Counted from the stretch's first letter, positions 16,375 to 25,581 are shown. The stretch: DNA of 64,000 bases from an uncultured Paracoccaceae bacterium (GCA_937895435.1 CALAXT010000072.1:1-64000); one strand, 5' to 3'. The notes: generated by a model not told the origin, from the sequence alone. Translations and numbers: made by a program.

Positions 16375-17769
16375 TCAGGAAAACACGCGGGTCAGCGCCT
16401 TGTCGATGGCCGCTGTGATTTCATCAATGTCATCAGGCGTGGCAATCAGCGCAGGTGACAGGCACAGCGTGTTATTAAGCCCCGGCAGACTGCGATTTGT
16501 CATGCCGATAATCACACCCTGTGCCATGCAATCGGCAACAACAGCAGCCACTTTCTTTTCATCAGCAGGCTCTCGGGTGGTGCGGTCAGCCACCAATTCG
16601 GCACCACAAAACAGCCCCTTGCCCCGCACCTGACCGATCACCCGATGCTTGTCTTGCAGCGCACGCAGGTTATCCAAAACGCGGGCCCCCATCAGGTTAG
16701 TGTTTTCAATCAAGCCCTCATCTTCGATGATCCGCATGTTTTCCAACGCCGCTGCCGGCCCCGAGGTGCAGCCACCAAATGTTGAAATATCACGGAAATA
16801 GCTCATTGGATCAGTGGGATCATCTTTGAACATCTCAAACACTGCCTCGGTGGTGACGGTGCAAGAAATCGCAGCATAGCCAGAGGCCACACCCTTTGCC
16901 ATCGTAACAAAATCAGGTTCAACCCCGTAATGCTGATAGCCAAACCAAGCCCCCGTGCGGCCGACGCCGCACACGACCTCATCAATATGAAGCAAAATAT
17001 TATATTTGCGGCAGATTTCCTGCACCCGCGGCCAATAGCCTTCGGGGGGAACAATCACACCACCACCCGCGGTGATCGGCTCCAGACATAGCGCACCGAT
17101 TGTGTCGGGGCCTTCGCGCAAGATAACCTCTTCAATCGCATCAGCGGCCCGCAGCCCATAATCGGGGCCGTCCCACTGTTTGCGATATTCCAGACAATGC
17201 GGCACTTCGACAAACCCTGGTGTCAGGGGGCCATATTGCATCACGCGTTGCGGCTGACCACCCGCGGACAATGTGGTGATGGTGGTGCCGTGATAATCGC
17301 GTTCGCGATACAATATCTTTGACTTACGCCCACCATGGTGGCGGTGCGAAATCTGCCGCACCATCTTAAAGACTTTTTCATTCGCCTCTGAGCCCGAATT
17401 TGAATAGTAAACCCGCGACATCCCAGGCATTTTGCTGATCAGACGTTCGGCGAATTGCGCGCCGGGCACCGAACCTGCGGAATTGGCGAAATAGTTCATT
17501 TTGATCAGCTGATCGCGCACCGCATCAGCAATCGACACCCGGCCATAGCCTACGTTAACGGTCCAAACCCCACCAGACACCGCATCCAGATGCTCTTTGC
17601 CAGTCGCATCCCAAACCCGCATCCCCTTGCCCTCAACAATGATACGCGGATCAATCGTTTCGAACGGTTTGTGCTGAATAAGATGATGCCAAACATGGGC
17701 GCGATCAGCCTCGATCACGGCGCTCATGTCATTTGAACGGTCGGCAGTCAGAGACGAGGACGAGGACAT
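16375..17769 (-). CDS. tpa: Taurine-pyruvate aminotransferase
   Basis: A class III PLP aminotransferase of 464 residues that converts taurine and pyruvate into sulfoacetaldehyde and alanine. After a serine-rich start it has ADRAHVWHHLIQHKPFE, typical of Tpa, then YYSNSGSEANEKVFKMVRQ, the PLP-binding LLHIDEVVCGVGRTGAWF and the Schiff-base lysine in DFVTMAKGVASGY. AAAGG precedes ATG 17769 at suitable distance. First gene of the tpa-tauR-xsc-tauE-ackA order and divergent from a Pot-type ABC importer. Confidence 0.93.
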   Translation of the reverse strand: MSSSSSLTADRSNDMSAVIEADRAHVWHHLIQHKPFETIDPRIIVEGKGMRVWDATGKEHLDAVSGGVWTVNVGYGRVSIADAVRDQLIKMNYFANSAGSVPGAQFAERLISKMPGMSRVYYSNSGSEANEKVFKMVRQISHRHHGGRKSKILYRERDYHGTTITTLSAGGQPQRVMQYGPLTPGFVEVPHCLEYRKQWDGPDYGLRAADAIEEVILREGPDTIGALCLEPITAGGGVIVPPEGYWPRVQEICRKYNILLHIDEVVCGVGRTGAWFGYQHYGVEPDFVTMAKGVASGYAAISCTVTTEAVFEMFKDDPTDPMSYFRDISTFGGCTSGPAAALENMRIIEDEGLIENTNLMGARVLDNLRALQDKHRVIGQVRGKGLFCGAELVADRTTREPADEKKVAAVVADCMAQGVIIGMTNRSLPGLNNTLCLSPALIATPDDIDEITAAIDKALTRVFS

Positions 17770-18175
17770 GGGGGTGCCTTTCTGGAAACCTTATTCTTCC
17801 TTCAACACCTGCCACCGCTCTGGCGATAGGGCCAGAGCGGTGATGTTCTTAATGCCAGTTAGGCCAGCGCACGGCTTAGTTTTGTCGTGGTGCTGACCCA
17901 TGCGTTATAATTGTGCTGCGAAAACGGGCGTTGAACCTTGATTGGGGGCGCCAACGCCCCTCAGGATCCCCCCAACCGCCCCATTGTTGCGAAATGATTG
18001 ACAGGTAACAAGAATCAGAGAACAAAAGATGGGCGATCAGACGGGTTTCAATCTTTTGACGAGGTTGCAGGGCTTGCTGAACGCACATGACGTTCGGCCG
18101 CAAGGCAGATCACAAAAACTGTGCCGCCCAGCCAGTGTTTGGTCAAAGGGCAGGCCTTCCAACGGGAGCTACCAG
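17770..18175. promoter_or_regulatory. 406-bp divergent control region, tpa / Pot-type importer
   Basis: No gene is seen here. ATAGGGCCAG at 17826-17835 lies within a longer inverted sequence (CTCTGGCGATAGGGCCAGAG), and a related GTTAGGCCAG is at 17858-17867. On the plus strand TTGTCG (17882-17887) and TATAAT (17906-17911), 18 bp apart, form a good sigma-70-like promoter pointing to the importer genes and placed 15 bp after the second repeat. On the minus strand the repeats end 57 bp before tpa. Binding of TauR here could drive both directions. Confidence 0.55.
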
Positions 18176-19312
18176 GTGACAAACGATACACTTTCTTTCA
18201 CGCGCCGCCGCTTTTTGCAAAGCACGGCCATCGGGGCCGGGGTTCTGGCCGCGCCCGCAATTATTTCCAGCGATGCACTTGCCTCATCAGGCGAAATGAA
18301 TTTGCTGATGTGGTCAGATGAATTCCCGGGCGATGTCGTGCCGAATTTCGAAAAGGCCACCGGCATTCGCGTCAACATGACACCATTCTCACAAAACGAA
18401 GAGCAGCTAAACAAGCTGCAAGCCACCGGTGGCGAAGGCTTTGATATTTGCTCGCCTACCGTAAACCGTGCGCCACAATACATGGAACTGGACGTTCTGG
18501 CCCCCTATGACATGGGGCGGTTGAAAAATATCGGAAACGTGCTGCCCTCTATGCTGAAAAGCTCAACCGATCTTTGGACGCACAACGGTGGCGTTTATCA
18601 TCTGCCACATTGCTGGGGATCTGAGGCGATTTCGTACCGCACCGACCGATACAGCGGCGATATGTCAAAGCTGTCTTACGGCACGCTCTGGTCCGAAGAA
18701 TTGAAGGGCCACACCCAAGGCCGCCCACATTCATGGCTGTTGTCGATCGGTCTTTGGATGGATCATACCGGCCAGATGCCGTCAAACCGCATGTTGGATG
18801 GCTATAAGGACCCGGACACTTTCAAAAAGCTTTGGGATCCGATTTTGGCCTTTGCGATTGATCATAAGTCATGGGTCAAACAGTTTTGGGATTCCGCTGA
18901 CAACACCAAATCAGGCCTGATGGAAAACGACGTAATCATGGGTCTGACATGGGATGGCCCGGCCCTGTCATTGAAAAAAGACGGCAAGCCGGTCAACTAT
19001 ACTGCACCAGTTGAGGGTGCGATCACATGGGTTGACGGTCTGTCAATGATGCGCAGTGCGCGCAACGTTGATGCGGTTTATGAATTCCTCAACTATCTGC
19101 ACACACCCGAAGTATCCGGCGCGGTGGCAGATGGTTCGGGCTATAACCCCGTTGTCAAAGGCGCCGACGGCTTTACCTCGGATGTGTTTAAGAAAAACTT
19201 CCAAGAGGCCTTCCCAGGCGACGCCTTGGACAATCTTTGGGCATGGCCACCAGAGGCTCCATGGTATGCGGAAATCCGCAGCCAATACGCCGATAAGTTC
19301 AAAGCGGCCTAA
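18176..19312 (+). CDS. ABC transporter binding protein, PotD-like, Tat signal
   Basis: A 378-residue extracellular solute-binding protein of the spermidine/putrescine class. GTG 18176 follows GGGAG by 7 nt and gives a twin-arginine signal (SFTRRRFLQSTAIGAGVLAAP, then ALASS); earlier in-frame ATGs would bury that signal. The mature start LLMWSDEFPGDVVPNFEKATG and the C-terminal Asp/Trp-rich region are PotD-like. First gene of a binding protein - ATPase - permease - permease set. Ligand unknown: polyamine by family, but the divergent tpa and TauR-like repeats make taurine or a related amine possible. Confidence 0.82.
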   Translation: MTNDTLSFTRRRFLQSTAIGAGVLAAPAIISSDALASSGEMNLLMWSDEFPGDVVPNFEKATGIRVNMTPFSQNEEQLNKLQATGGEGFDICSPTVNRAPQYMELDVLAPYDMGRLKNIGNVLPSMLKSSTDLWTHNGGVYHLPHCWGSEAISYRTDRYSGDMSKLSYGTLWSEELKGHTQGRPHSWLLSIGLWMDHTGQMPSNRMLDGYKDPDTFKKLWDPILAFAIDHKSWVKQFWDSADNTKSGLMENDVIMGLTWDGPALSLKKDGKPVNYTAPVEGAITWVDGLSMMRSARNVDAVYEFLNYLHTPEVSGAVADGSGYNPVVKGADGFTSDVFKKNFQEAFPGDALDNLWAWPPEAPWYAEIRSQYADKFKAA

Positions 19313-19338
19313 GGGCCGAGCTTTGCAAACTTTTATCA

Positions 19339-19367
19339 CCAGCCCCATTCTTGGGGCTGGTTTCCCT
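19339..19367 (+). terminator. Hairpin after the PotD-like gene (likely attenuator)
   Basis: CCAGCCCCA (19339-19347) pairs perfectly with TGGGGCTGG (19352-19360) around TTCT and is followed by TTTCCCTT. It lies 26 bp after the binding-protein stop and before the ATPase gene, where partial termination would favour the binding protein. Confidence 0.6.
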
Positions 19368-19525
19368 TGAAACGATTGCATTTGGCAAAGCCCCGGGTGC
19401 CAATTCCGGCACGTTTACGTTTTGTCCAAACGCAATTAATGCTTGGCCCAAACCCGCCCTTGTTGTGGTTTTCACCACGATAAGATGGCGCAAAATGGTT
19501 TTGGGTTGGTGCAAATAACAAAGGT

Positions 19526-20620
19526 ATGGGACGCATGAGTGCCAGCGTGGAACTTGATCACGTCACGGTAAAGTTTGGCCAATTCACCGCTGTGAAAGAC
19601 GCCGCTTTGGAAATCAGGGGCGGGGAATTCTTTTCCTTTCTGGGGCCGTCGGGCTGTGGAAAAACAACCATTTTGCGCACTGTGTCAGGTTTTTTAGAGC
19701 CCACCGACGGGGCTGTGCGCATTGCAGGCCAAGACATGGCAGGCATCGGCCCAAACAAACGCCCCACCGCACTGATCTTTCAGAATTTGGCGCTTTTTCC
19801 GCTGATGTCGGTGGCCGACAACATTACCTATGGGCTGCGCGTGCGCGGCATGTCATCAGGTGAACGGGCACGCAAAGCCGATGAGTTGCTGGAACTGATC
19901 GCCCTGCCCGGTCAGGGCAAAAAGCTTGTCTCTGAACTTTCGGGTGGCCAAAAACAGCGCGTGGCCATCGCCCGCGCGCTGGCGGTGCAGCCCAAAGTTT
20001 TGCTGCTGGACGAGCCGCTCTCCGCGTTAGATTTGAAACTGCGCCAACACATGCGCGCCGAATTGCGCGCCATTCAGCAGCAGGTTGGCATTACCTTTAT
20101 TTATATCACCCATGATCAGGGCGAGGCGCTGACAATGTCAGACCGTATCGCCGTGATGAGTGACGGCGTAATCCAGCAAATCGGTGATGGCCGCAGCGTC
20201 TATGACGCGCCTGACACCGCATTTGTTGCGTCTTTTGTTGGCGAGAACAACGCCTTTGCGGGGCAAATCACCCATGCTGATGCAGACAGTGCCGTGGTGC
20301 AGACCGACTTTGGCCCCCTGCGCGGGCGTAACCCCAAAGCGCTGAAACCCGGCGATCGCGCGGTGCTGTTCATTCGCCCCGAAGATCTGATCCCAGTGAC
20401 CGGCGCGGCCGACAGCACACTGTCCTCTTATGTTACCAACGTGTCGTTTGAGGGCAATATGACCCATGTTTACCTGAATGGTCAGGGGGCGCGTGAAATA
20501 TCGATGTCAATCGGGCGCCAGGGTGGCACAGACGTGCCGCAAAAAGGTACTGTGACCCCGCTCAGCTATCATGCGTCCAACGCCATCGTCTTGCCCGAAG
20601 GAACCATGGCCCGTGAGTAG
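19526..20620 (+). CDS. ABC transporter ATPase, PotA-like
   Basis: A 364-residue ATPase with canonical motifs: Walker A GPSGCGKTT, signature LSGGQKQRVAIARAL, Walker B VLLLDEPLSALD and switch histidine in YITHDQGEAL, followed by a TOBE domain (FIRPEDLIPV). ATG 19526 and ATG 19535 (MSASVE) are both possible starts; AAAGG is just upstream of the first. The 213-bp gap before it contains the hairpin but no other gene. Operon partner of the two downstream permeases. Confidence 0.9.
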   Translation: MGRMSASVELDHVTVKFGQFTAVKDAALEIRGGEFFSFLGPSGCGKTTILRTVSGFLEPTDGAVRIAGQDMAGIGPNKRPTALIFQNLALFPLMSVADNITYGLRVRGMSSGERARKADELLELIALPGQGKKLVSELSGGQKQRVAIARALAVQPKVLLLDEPLSALDLKLRQHMRAELRAIQQQVGITFIYITHDQGEALTMSDRIAVMSDGVIQQIGDGRSVYDAPDTAFVASFVGENNAFAGQITHADADSAVVQTDFGPLRGRNPKALKPGDRAVLFIRPEDLIPVTGAADSTLSSYVTNVSFEGNMTHVYLNGQGAREISMSIGRQGGTDVPQKGTVTPLSYHASNAIVLPEGTMARE

Positions 20621-21617
20621 CCGTCTTTTTGTCATTCTGATCCCGCTGATCGTCATTGCAATCTTCGCAATCTTGTCTTGGCGCGACACCCGCAACAATC
20701 CAGACCCAACCCGCAAAGGTTTCTTTGACCGCAATGGCACCGTCCTTGGGCTGGTCTTTATTGCGCTGGTGGGCTTTTGGATGCTGTTTTTGGTGGTTCT
20801 GCCCTATCTTTACATGGTCGTGGAGAGCTTTCACCCGAAACTCTCGCCCTCAAAACGCGGCGGGCCGGATGATGTGCTCACCCTGATGCAGTATAAATCG
20901 TTTTTCATCGAACCGCTGAGCGGCGATATGAACACGATCCACATGTGGGCCTTTGGCTATACCATTGTAATTTCACTGATTGTTACCGCTTTGAACTTTG
21001 CCATCTGCTATCCACTGGCGTATTACATGGCCCAGACAGGCACCGCGCGCAAAGTGCGTCTTTTGATGCTGGCGTTGATTATACCCTATTGGGTAAACGA
21101 AATTTTGCGCGCCTTTTCGCTGAGGCTTTTGCTCGCCTCAAAAGGGTTGATCAACCAAATGCTGATGGGCGTTGGTCTGACTGATGCGCCGATTGATTTT
21201 CTGGGCAATAATGTTGGGCTGTTTGTTGGCCTGTCTTATGCGTATCTGCTGATCATGGTCTTTCCGCTTTATAATGCAATCGAAAGCCTCGACCGCAACC
21301 AGATTGAGGCTGCGCATGATCTGGGCGCGCCTTGGTGGAAAATTCACCGCGACGTCGTGATCCCTTATGCAAAACCAGGCATCGCTTCGGGCTGTACGAT
21401 GGTGTTCATGCTGTCAGCCGGTTCACTGGCCGCACCACAGTTCTTGGGCGGGCCAAACACGCTGTGGTTTACCTCAGTTGTTTATGATTTCTTCTTTCAA
21501 TCGTTCAACTGGCCACGCGGGGCGGCCTATGCCTTTGTGTTGCTGTCAGCCTGTATCGCTTTTGTCATGATTGTGCTGCGGTTGTTCAAAGTCTCGCTGG
21601 GGGAAACAATCAAATGA
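20613..21617 (+). CDS. ABC transporter permease, PotB-like
   Basis: A 334-residue inner-membrane permease. GTG 20613 is chosen because GAAGGA lies about 9 nt upstream and the overlap with the ATPase gene is then only 8 bp. Two hydrophobic segments precede the core (about residues 4-22 and 45-70), with YPLAYYMAQTG and the coupling motif AIESLDRNQIEAAHDLGAPWW characteristic of the PotB/PotC type. Overlaps the next permease by ATGA. Confidence 0.88.
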   Translation: MSSRLFVILIPLIVIAIFAILSWRDTRNNPDPTRKGFFDRNGTVLGLVFIALVGFWMLFLVVLPYLYMVVESFHPKLSPSKRGGPDDVLTLMQYKSFFIEPLSGDMNTIHMWAFGYTIVISLIVTALNFAICYPLAYYMAQTGTARKVRLLMLALIIPYWVNEILRAFSLRLLLASKGLINQMLMGVGLTDAPIDFLGNNVGLFVGLSYAYLLIMVFPLYNAIESLDRNQIEAAHDLGAPWWKIHRDVVIPYAKPGIASGCTMVFMLSAGSLAAPQFLGGPNTLWFTSVVYDFFFQSFNWPRGAAYAFVLLSACIAFVMIVLRLFKVSLGETIK

Positions 21618-22486
21618 GCGCGCGTTTTGTGTTTAAGGCGATGATTGGCTTTTATATCGCGTTGTTTTTCCTCTATCTCTTTGGGCCGCTGATGGTCATG
21701 GCGGTCACGGCATTCAACACGCCCAACTATCCGCAGGCCTACCCGTTTGAAGCCTTTACACTGGATTGGTTCGTCAAACTTTGGAACCATCGTTCAATGA
21801 TGGCTGGGTTGCGCAATTCGGTCATTATTGGGATTGGGGTAGTGTTGCTGTCGGTGCCAGTCGGCTTGGCGGCCGCGATCATCATGGGCCAAATTTCATC
21901 GCGCGCCCGCGGGCTTTATTATCTGGTGACCGTCTCACCCGTTCTGACACCCGGGGTGATCATTGGGATTTCCACAGTGATTTTCTGGAAAGACGCGCTA
22001 AGCCTGACAGATGTCACCCGAGCAACATTTTACAACGGCACCATGCTGTCTATCTTTGGCCAATCCAGCTTTATCTCAGCCTACTGTTTGCTGATCATCA
22101 TGGCCCGCCTGCAACGATTTGATCGCACCCAAGAAGAGGCCGCACTGGATCTGGGTGCCAGCTATCCGCAGGTGTTTTGGCACATACTGCTGCCTTTTTT
22201 GCGCCCAGCACTGATCTCGGCATCTGTCATCGCCTTTTTGTCGTCGTTTGAAAACTATAACACCACCACCTTTGCCATTCTGGCCGACAAGACATTGGTG
22301 ACCGTGTTGGCAGGCGAGGTGCGCCAAGGCACGACCCCTGCCCTCTCAGCGCTGGCCGTTGTGATCATATCGATCTCTATTTTTGGCGCCGTGCTTTATG
22401 AGGTTTTAAAACGCCGTGAAGAAAACAAAACCACCCGCACCATGCGAAACGCCAAAGAGGCTGAGCGCAACGAAACCTATGCCTGA
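21614..22486 (+). CDS. ABC transporter permease, PotC-like
   Basis: A 290-residue permease with an N-terminal helix (about residues 8-30), VPVGLAAAIIMG, and the coupling loop RLQRFDRTQEEAALDLGASYPQVFW. ATG overlaps the stop of the upstream permease. The tail is unusually charged (KRREENKTTRTMRNAKEAERNE). Last gene of this importer; 285 bp without a recognisable gene follow before dusA, containing only a small inverted repeat GTTGCA/TGCAAC at about 22649-22665. Confidence 0.88.
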   Translation: MSARFVFKAMIGFYIALFFLYLFGPLMVMAVTAFNTPNYPQAYPFEAFTLDWFVKLWNHRSMMAGLRNSVIIGIGVVLLSVPVGLAAAIIMGQISSRARGLYYLVTVSPVLTPGVIIGISTVIFWKDALSLTDVTRATFYNGTMLSIFGQSSFISAYCLLIIMARLQRFDRTQEEAALDLGASYPQVFWHILLPFLRPALISASVIAFLSSFENYNTTTFAILADKTLVTVLAGEVRQGTTPALSALAVVIISISIFGAVLYEVLKRREENKTTRTMRNAKEAERNETYA

Positions 22487-22771
22487 AACCCAACGCAGCA
22501 CGTCTGACCAGTGGGGGTCACCCTGCTGAGAAATGGACAACGATGCCGTTGTGGCAACGTGCGCGACTGGGTTATGGGTTTCAATTAACCGGCGGGCTTG
22601 CTAATTTGTTATGTGTCTTGACGATGGGCCTGTGTGGCAGCCCGCTTGTTGCATATTTTGCAACGAAGCGGTGGCCTTGAAACATCAGGCGCAAGGGAAT
22701 ACCGCCGCACTTTTCCACCGTTACGGCGCAGCATAAACTGGCGGGCCGTTATGGGGTATCTGCGGATAACA

Positions 22772-23845
22772 ATGACCAACAGACAAAGGCCCGACGTGGA
22801 ACACAAAACGATCAGCGCCCAAGCGGCATCGCGCCTGTCTGTTGCCCCGATGATGGATTGGACAGACCGTCATTGCCGCGTCTTTCACCGCATGATGTCA
22901 CACCATGCACTGCTTTACACGGAAATGGTCACAGCGCAGGCTGTGCTGCATGGCCCACGCGATCGTTTGTTGGGGTTTGATGCGCGCGAACATCCTGTGG
23001 CCTTGCAGTTGGGCGGTTCAGATCCGCGCGATTTGGCGGCAGCGGCGGCAATTGGGGCCGATTATGGCTATGATGAGATCAACCTGAATTGCGGCTGCCC
23101 ATCTGACAGGGTGCAATCAGGCGCGTTTGGTGCGGTGTTGATGAAGTCCCCCGCCCTTGTTGCCGATTGCGTCGCAGCCATGCAGGCCACAAGCCACGTT
23201 GAGGTGACTGTGAAATGTCGCATTGGTGTTGATGATCAAGAACCGGCTGAGGGTCTGCCTGCGTTTTTGGAAACCCTGCAGGCTGCAGGTGTGCGGCGCG
23301 TGCAGATCCATGCACGAAAGGCGTGGCTTAAGGGTTTAAGCCCACATGAAAACCGCACAATCCCACCGCTCGATCACGACTTGGTTGTTGCAATGAAACA
23401 GGCATTTCCAGATTTGTATGTGTCGATCAACGGCGGCATTACGACATTGGCAGATGTGACAGCCTTGCTTGCACGCGGGCTGGATGGGGTGATGATTGGG
23501 CGGGCGGCGTACCATGCGCCAAATACCGTGCTGATCGGGGCAGATGCGGCGATCTTTGGGGCAGCCCCTGGCCGGGATGCCTTTGACACCCTGGCAGCCA
23601 TGCGGCCCTATATTGCGGATCATTTGGCCCAAGGTGGGCGGCTGCACACAATCACACGCCATATGCTCGGGCTTTTCACAGGCCAACCGGGGGCCCGCGC
23701 ATGGCGGCGGGTGCTCTCAACCGAGGCCGGTGGACAATCCGCCGGTCTTGAAGTGCTTGATCGCGCCGAGGAGCGCGTGCGCGCGGCCCTCGATATCGCG
23801 CAACAGCCCGAACCTTGGCCCACCGAAAGGGCCGCACATGTCTAG
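22772..23845 (+). CDS. dusA: tRNA-dihydrouridine(20/20a) synthase
   Basis: FMN enzyme that reduces uridine in the tRNA D-loop. The N-terminal RLSVAPMMDWTDRHCRVFHRM, the catalytic cysteine region INLNCGCPSDRVQSGAFGAVLM, VKCRIGVDD and INGGITTLADV identify the DusA subfamily. The start is uncertain: ATG 22772 gives 357 residues and no strong ribosome site; ATG 22751 is possible and longer readings have no family similarity. Its last 8 bp overlap the next gene. Confidence 0.92.
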   Translation: MTNRQRPDVEHKTISAQAASRLSVAPMMDWTDRHCRVFHRMMSHHALLYTEMVTAQAVLHGPRDRLLGFDAREHPVALQLGGSDPRDLAAAAAIGADYGYDEINLNCGCPSDRVQSGAFGAVLMKSPALVADCVAAMQATSHVEVTVKCRIGVDDQEPAEGLPAFLETLQAAGVRRVQIHARKAWLKGLSPHENRTIPPLDHDLVVAMKQAFPDLYVSINGGITTLADVTALLARGLDGVMIGRAAYHAPNTVLIGADAAIFGAAPGRDAFDTLAAMRPYIADHLAQGGRLHTITRHMLGLFTGQPGARAWRRVLSTEAGGQSAGLEVLDRAEERVRAALDIAQQPEPWPTERAAHV

Positions 23846-24641
23846 CGCCACGTTCCTGCGCGATGGGTATCTGCGCTTTGATGCAAGGGCCGACAGCCTT
23901 GCTTGGGCAAAGGTGGCCCATGCGGCCGGGTTGGCGGCCCTGCAAGACCCGGAAAAGGCCGACTGGCGCTGTGGCGCTACGTGGTTTGTCGGCGTTGATG
24001 CATTGGGCAATGACGCCTTGGGCCGATGCCCAAGCCCAGAGGGACGCCTTGGCCCAAAGCTGGGCGGCCCGGCGATTGATTTTCTGCAAGAGTGCCAGAT
24101 GGTTCCGATCTCTTGGCACAGTGCGCAGCTGTCGGTGATCCGGCCCGGATATCCGCAGCCTTCCGGCGACGAAAGCGAAACCGCCTTTGCCTTTCGCCGC
24201 AACCGCGATGCAGCCCATGTGGATGGCCTGCTGCCCGAAGGCCCCGAACGTCGCCGCAAAATCCGCGAGCCGCATGCCTTTGTGCTGGGTCTGCCACTAA
24301 ACCTGACCGATCAGGGCGCATCGCCCATGGTGGTGTGGCAAGGCAGCCATCAGGTGATGCGTGCAGCCTTTGCCAAAGCGCTCGCGCCCTTTCCCATCCA
24401 GCATTGGCCCGACGTGGATGTGACCGAGGCCTATCAAGCCGCCCGGCGTACTGTTTTTTCCCAATGTCCGCGCGTCGTGATGCATGCGCAACCCGGGCAG
24501 GCCTATCTGATGCATCGCTTAACGGTGCATGGTGTGGCCCCGTGGCAGCCCGGTGCCCTCTGCCCAGCGGAGGGCCGCATGATCGCCTATTTCCGCCCAG
24601 AAACGCAGGGCGGGCTGCAAGATTGGCTAAATGCACCCTAG
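23838..24641 (+). CDS. Putative Fe(II)/2-oxoglutarate oxygenase-like protein
   Basis: A 267-residue protein whose ATG 23838 overlaps the dusA stop. A candidate iron-binding triad is visible: H127-x-D129 in RDAAHVDGL and a distal histidine in YLMHRLTVHGVAPW (H226 or H231), as in phytanoyl-CoA dioxygenase-like cupins, with GRMIAYFRPE after it. Overall similarity to named families is weak to my eye. The overlap suggests co-expression with dusA, so action on tRNA or another RNA-linked substrate is possible but unproven. Confidence 0.55.
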   Translation: MSSATFLRDGYLRFDARADSLAWAKVAHAAGLAALQDPEKADWRCGATWFVGVDALGNDALGRCPSPEGRLGPKLGGPAIDFLQECQMVPISWHSAQLSVIRPGYPQPSGDESETAFAFRRNRDAAHVDGLLPEGPERRRKIREPHAFVLGLPLNLTDQGASPMVVWQGSHQVMRAAFAKALAPFPIQHWPDVDVTEAYQAARRTVFSQCPRVVMHAQPGQAYLMHRLTVHGVAPWQPGALCPAEGRMIAYFRPETQGGLQDWLNAP

Positions 24642-24892
24642 CTCAGCACAAAAACCTTATCACGCGCGGCCGCGCCGCGGCGCAGATCAAGCCGCGATTT
24701 GGCAACCCCAAGCGCTTTGGCCAGCAAAGCCACCACAGCAGCATTGGCGCGGCCATCTTCGGGAACTGTGGTCACCAAAACCCTGATCACACCCTCTTCC
24801 AGCCAGACCTCGTTGCGACTGGCGCGTGGGGTAACGCGTACGCGCAACTCGGCCCCCGGAACGGCCAGATGACTGAGATTATTCTTGGCCAA
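24638..24892 (-). CDS. DUF167 (YggU/UPF0235) family protein
   Basis: The conserved core LRVRVTPRASRNEV, VTTVPEDGRANAAVVALLAKALGVAKSRLDLRRG identifies the DUF167 family of small alpha/beta proteins of unknown function. The only upstream ATG would give a long unrelated extension overlapping the neighbouring divergent gene, so I place the start at TTG 24892, preceded by AAGG, for 84 residues. The stop overlaps the convergent oxygenase-like gene by a few bases. Confidence 0.75.
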   Translation of the reverse strand: MAKNNLSHLAVPGAELRVRVTPRASRNEVWLEEGVIRVLVTTVPEDGRANAAVVALLAKALGVAKSRLDLRRGAAARDKVFVLS

Positions 24893-25002
24893 TGCGGTTT
24901 GCCTTGTGTCTGCGCGGGTGGGTGCCTGCACGTTTACCCCTGCCCCCTTGACCCTGCCCCCAGCAACAGGCCAGATCAAGGCATAACCGAAAGGATCCCC
25001 CA

Positions 25003-25581
25003 ATGCCCGCGATAAACCCGGCTGCTGTTGAATTTCTGACAACCCGGCGATCTGTGCCCGCCAAAGCCCTGCGTGCGCCGCTGCCAGACCGCGCACAGGT
25101 GCTGGCGCTGCTGACCGGGGCCGCGCGCAGCCCGGACCACGGAAAATTAGAGCCTTGGCGTTTCATCGTATTGCAAGGGGAAGCCCTGATCCGGCTGGCC
25201 GATCTGGCCGAACAGCGCGGGCAGGTATTGGGGTTAGAACCCGAGCGGGTGGAAAAGGTGGCAGCACAATACCGCCAGGCCGGGCTGTGCGTCGCTGTCA
25301 TTTCCAGCCCCAAAGAGGCCCTAAAAATTCCACAGATCGAACAGGTTTTATCAGCCGGTGCGGTTTGTCTGGCCTTGGTCAATATGGCGCTTGCCTCAGG
25401 TTGGGGGGCCGTCTGGTTGACCGGATGGGCCAGCCACGATCGCGGCTTTGTCACCGATGGCCTTGGGCTGGATGACAGCGAAACCGTGGCGGGCATCATT
25501 CATATTGGCACCGCAACTGCGACCCCACCAGAGCGCCCTCGCCCTGATGTCGAAAAACTGACCACATGGATTGGTGCATGA
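25003..25581 (+). CDS. Nitroreductase-family FMN protein (YdjA-like)
   Basis: A 192-residue single-domain nitroreductase. The FMN-phosphate region TTRRSVPAKAL is at the N-terminus, followed by ARSPDHGKLEPWRFIVL, typical of the YdjA subgroup, and GWGAVWLTGWASHD. ATG 25003 follows AAGGATCCCC. It is translationally coupled (ATGA) to the EI24-type gene downstream. The physiological substrate is unknown. Confidence 0.85.
   Translation: MPAINPAAVEFLTTRRSVPAKALRAPLPDRAQVLALLTGAARSPDHGKLEPWRFIVLQGEALIRLADLAEQRGQVLGLEPERVEKVAAQYRQAGLCVAVISSPKEALKIPQIEQVLSAGAVCLALVNMALASGWGAVWLTGWASHDRGFVTDGLGLDDSETVAGIIHIGTATATPPERPRPDVEKLTTWIGA

Noticed and set aside
18029-18175. 49-residue N-terminal extension of the PotD-like protein
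   Set aside because: It would place the twin-arginine signal internally; GTG 18176 has a ribosome site and begins at the signal peptide.
22618-22646. TTGACG as a -35 element for dusA
   Set aside because: No -10-like hexamer at an acceptable distance downstream.
24092-25015. 307-codon plus-strand frame across the oxygenase-like and DUF167 genes
   Set aside because: It crosses three better-supported genes in another frame or strand and has Arg/Pro-rich shadow composition.
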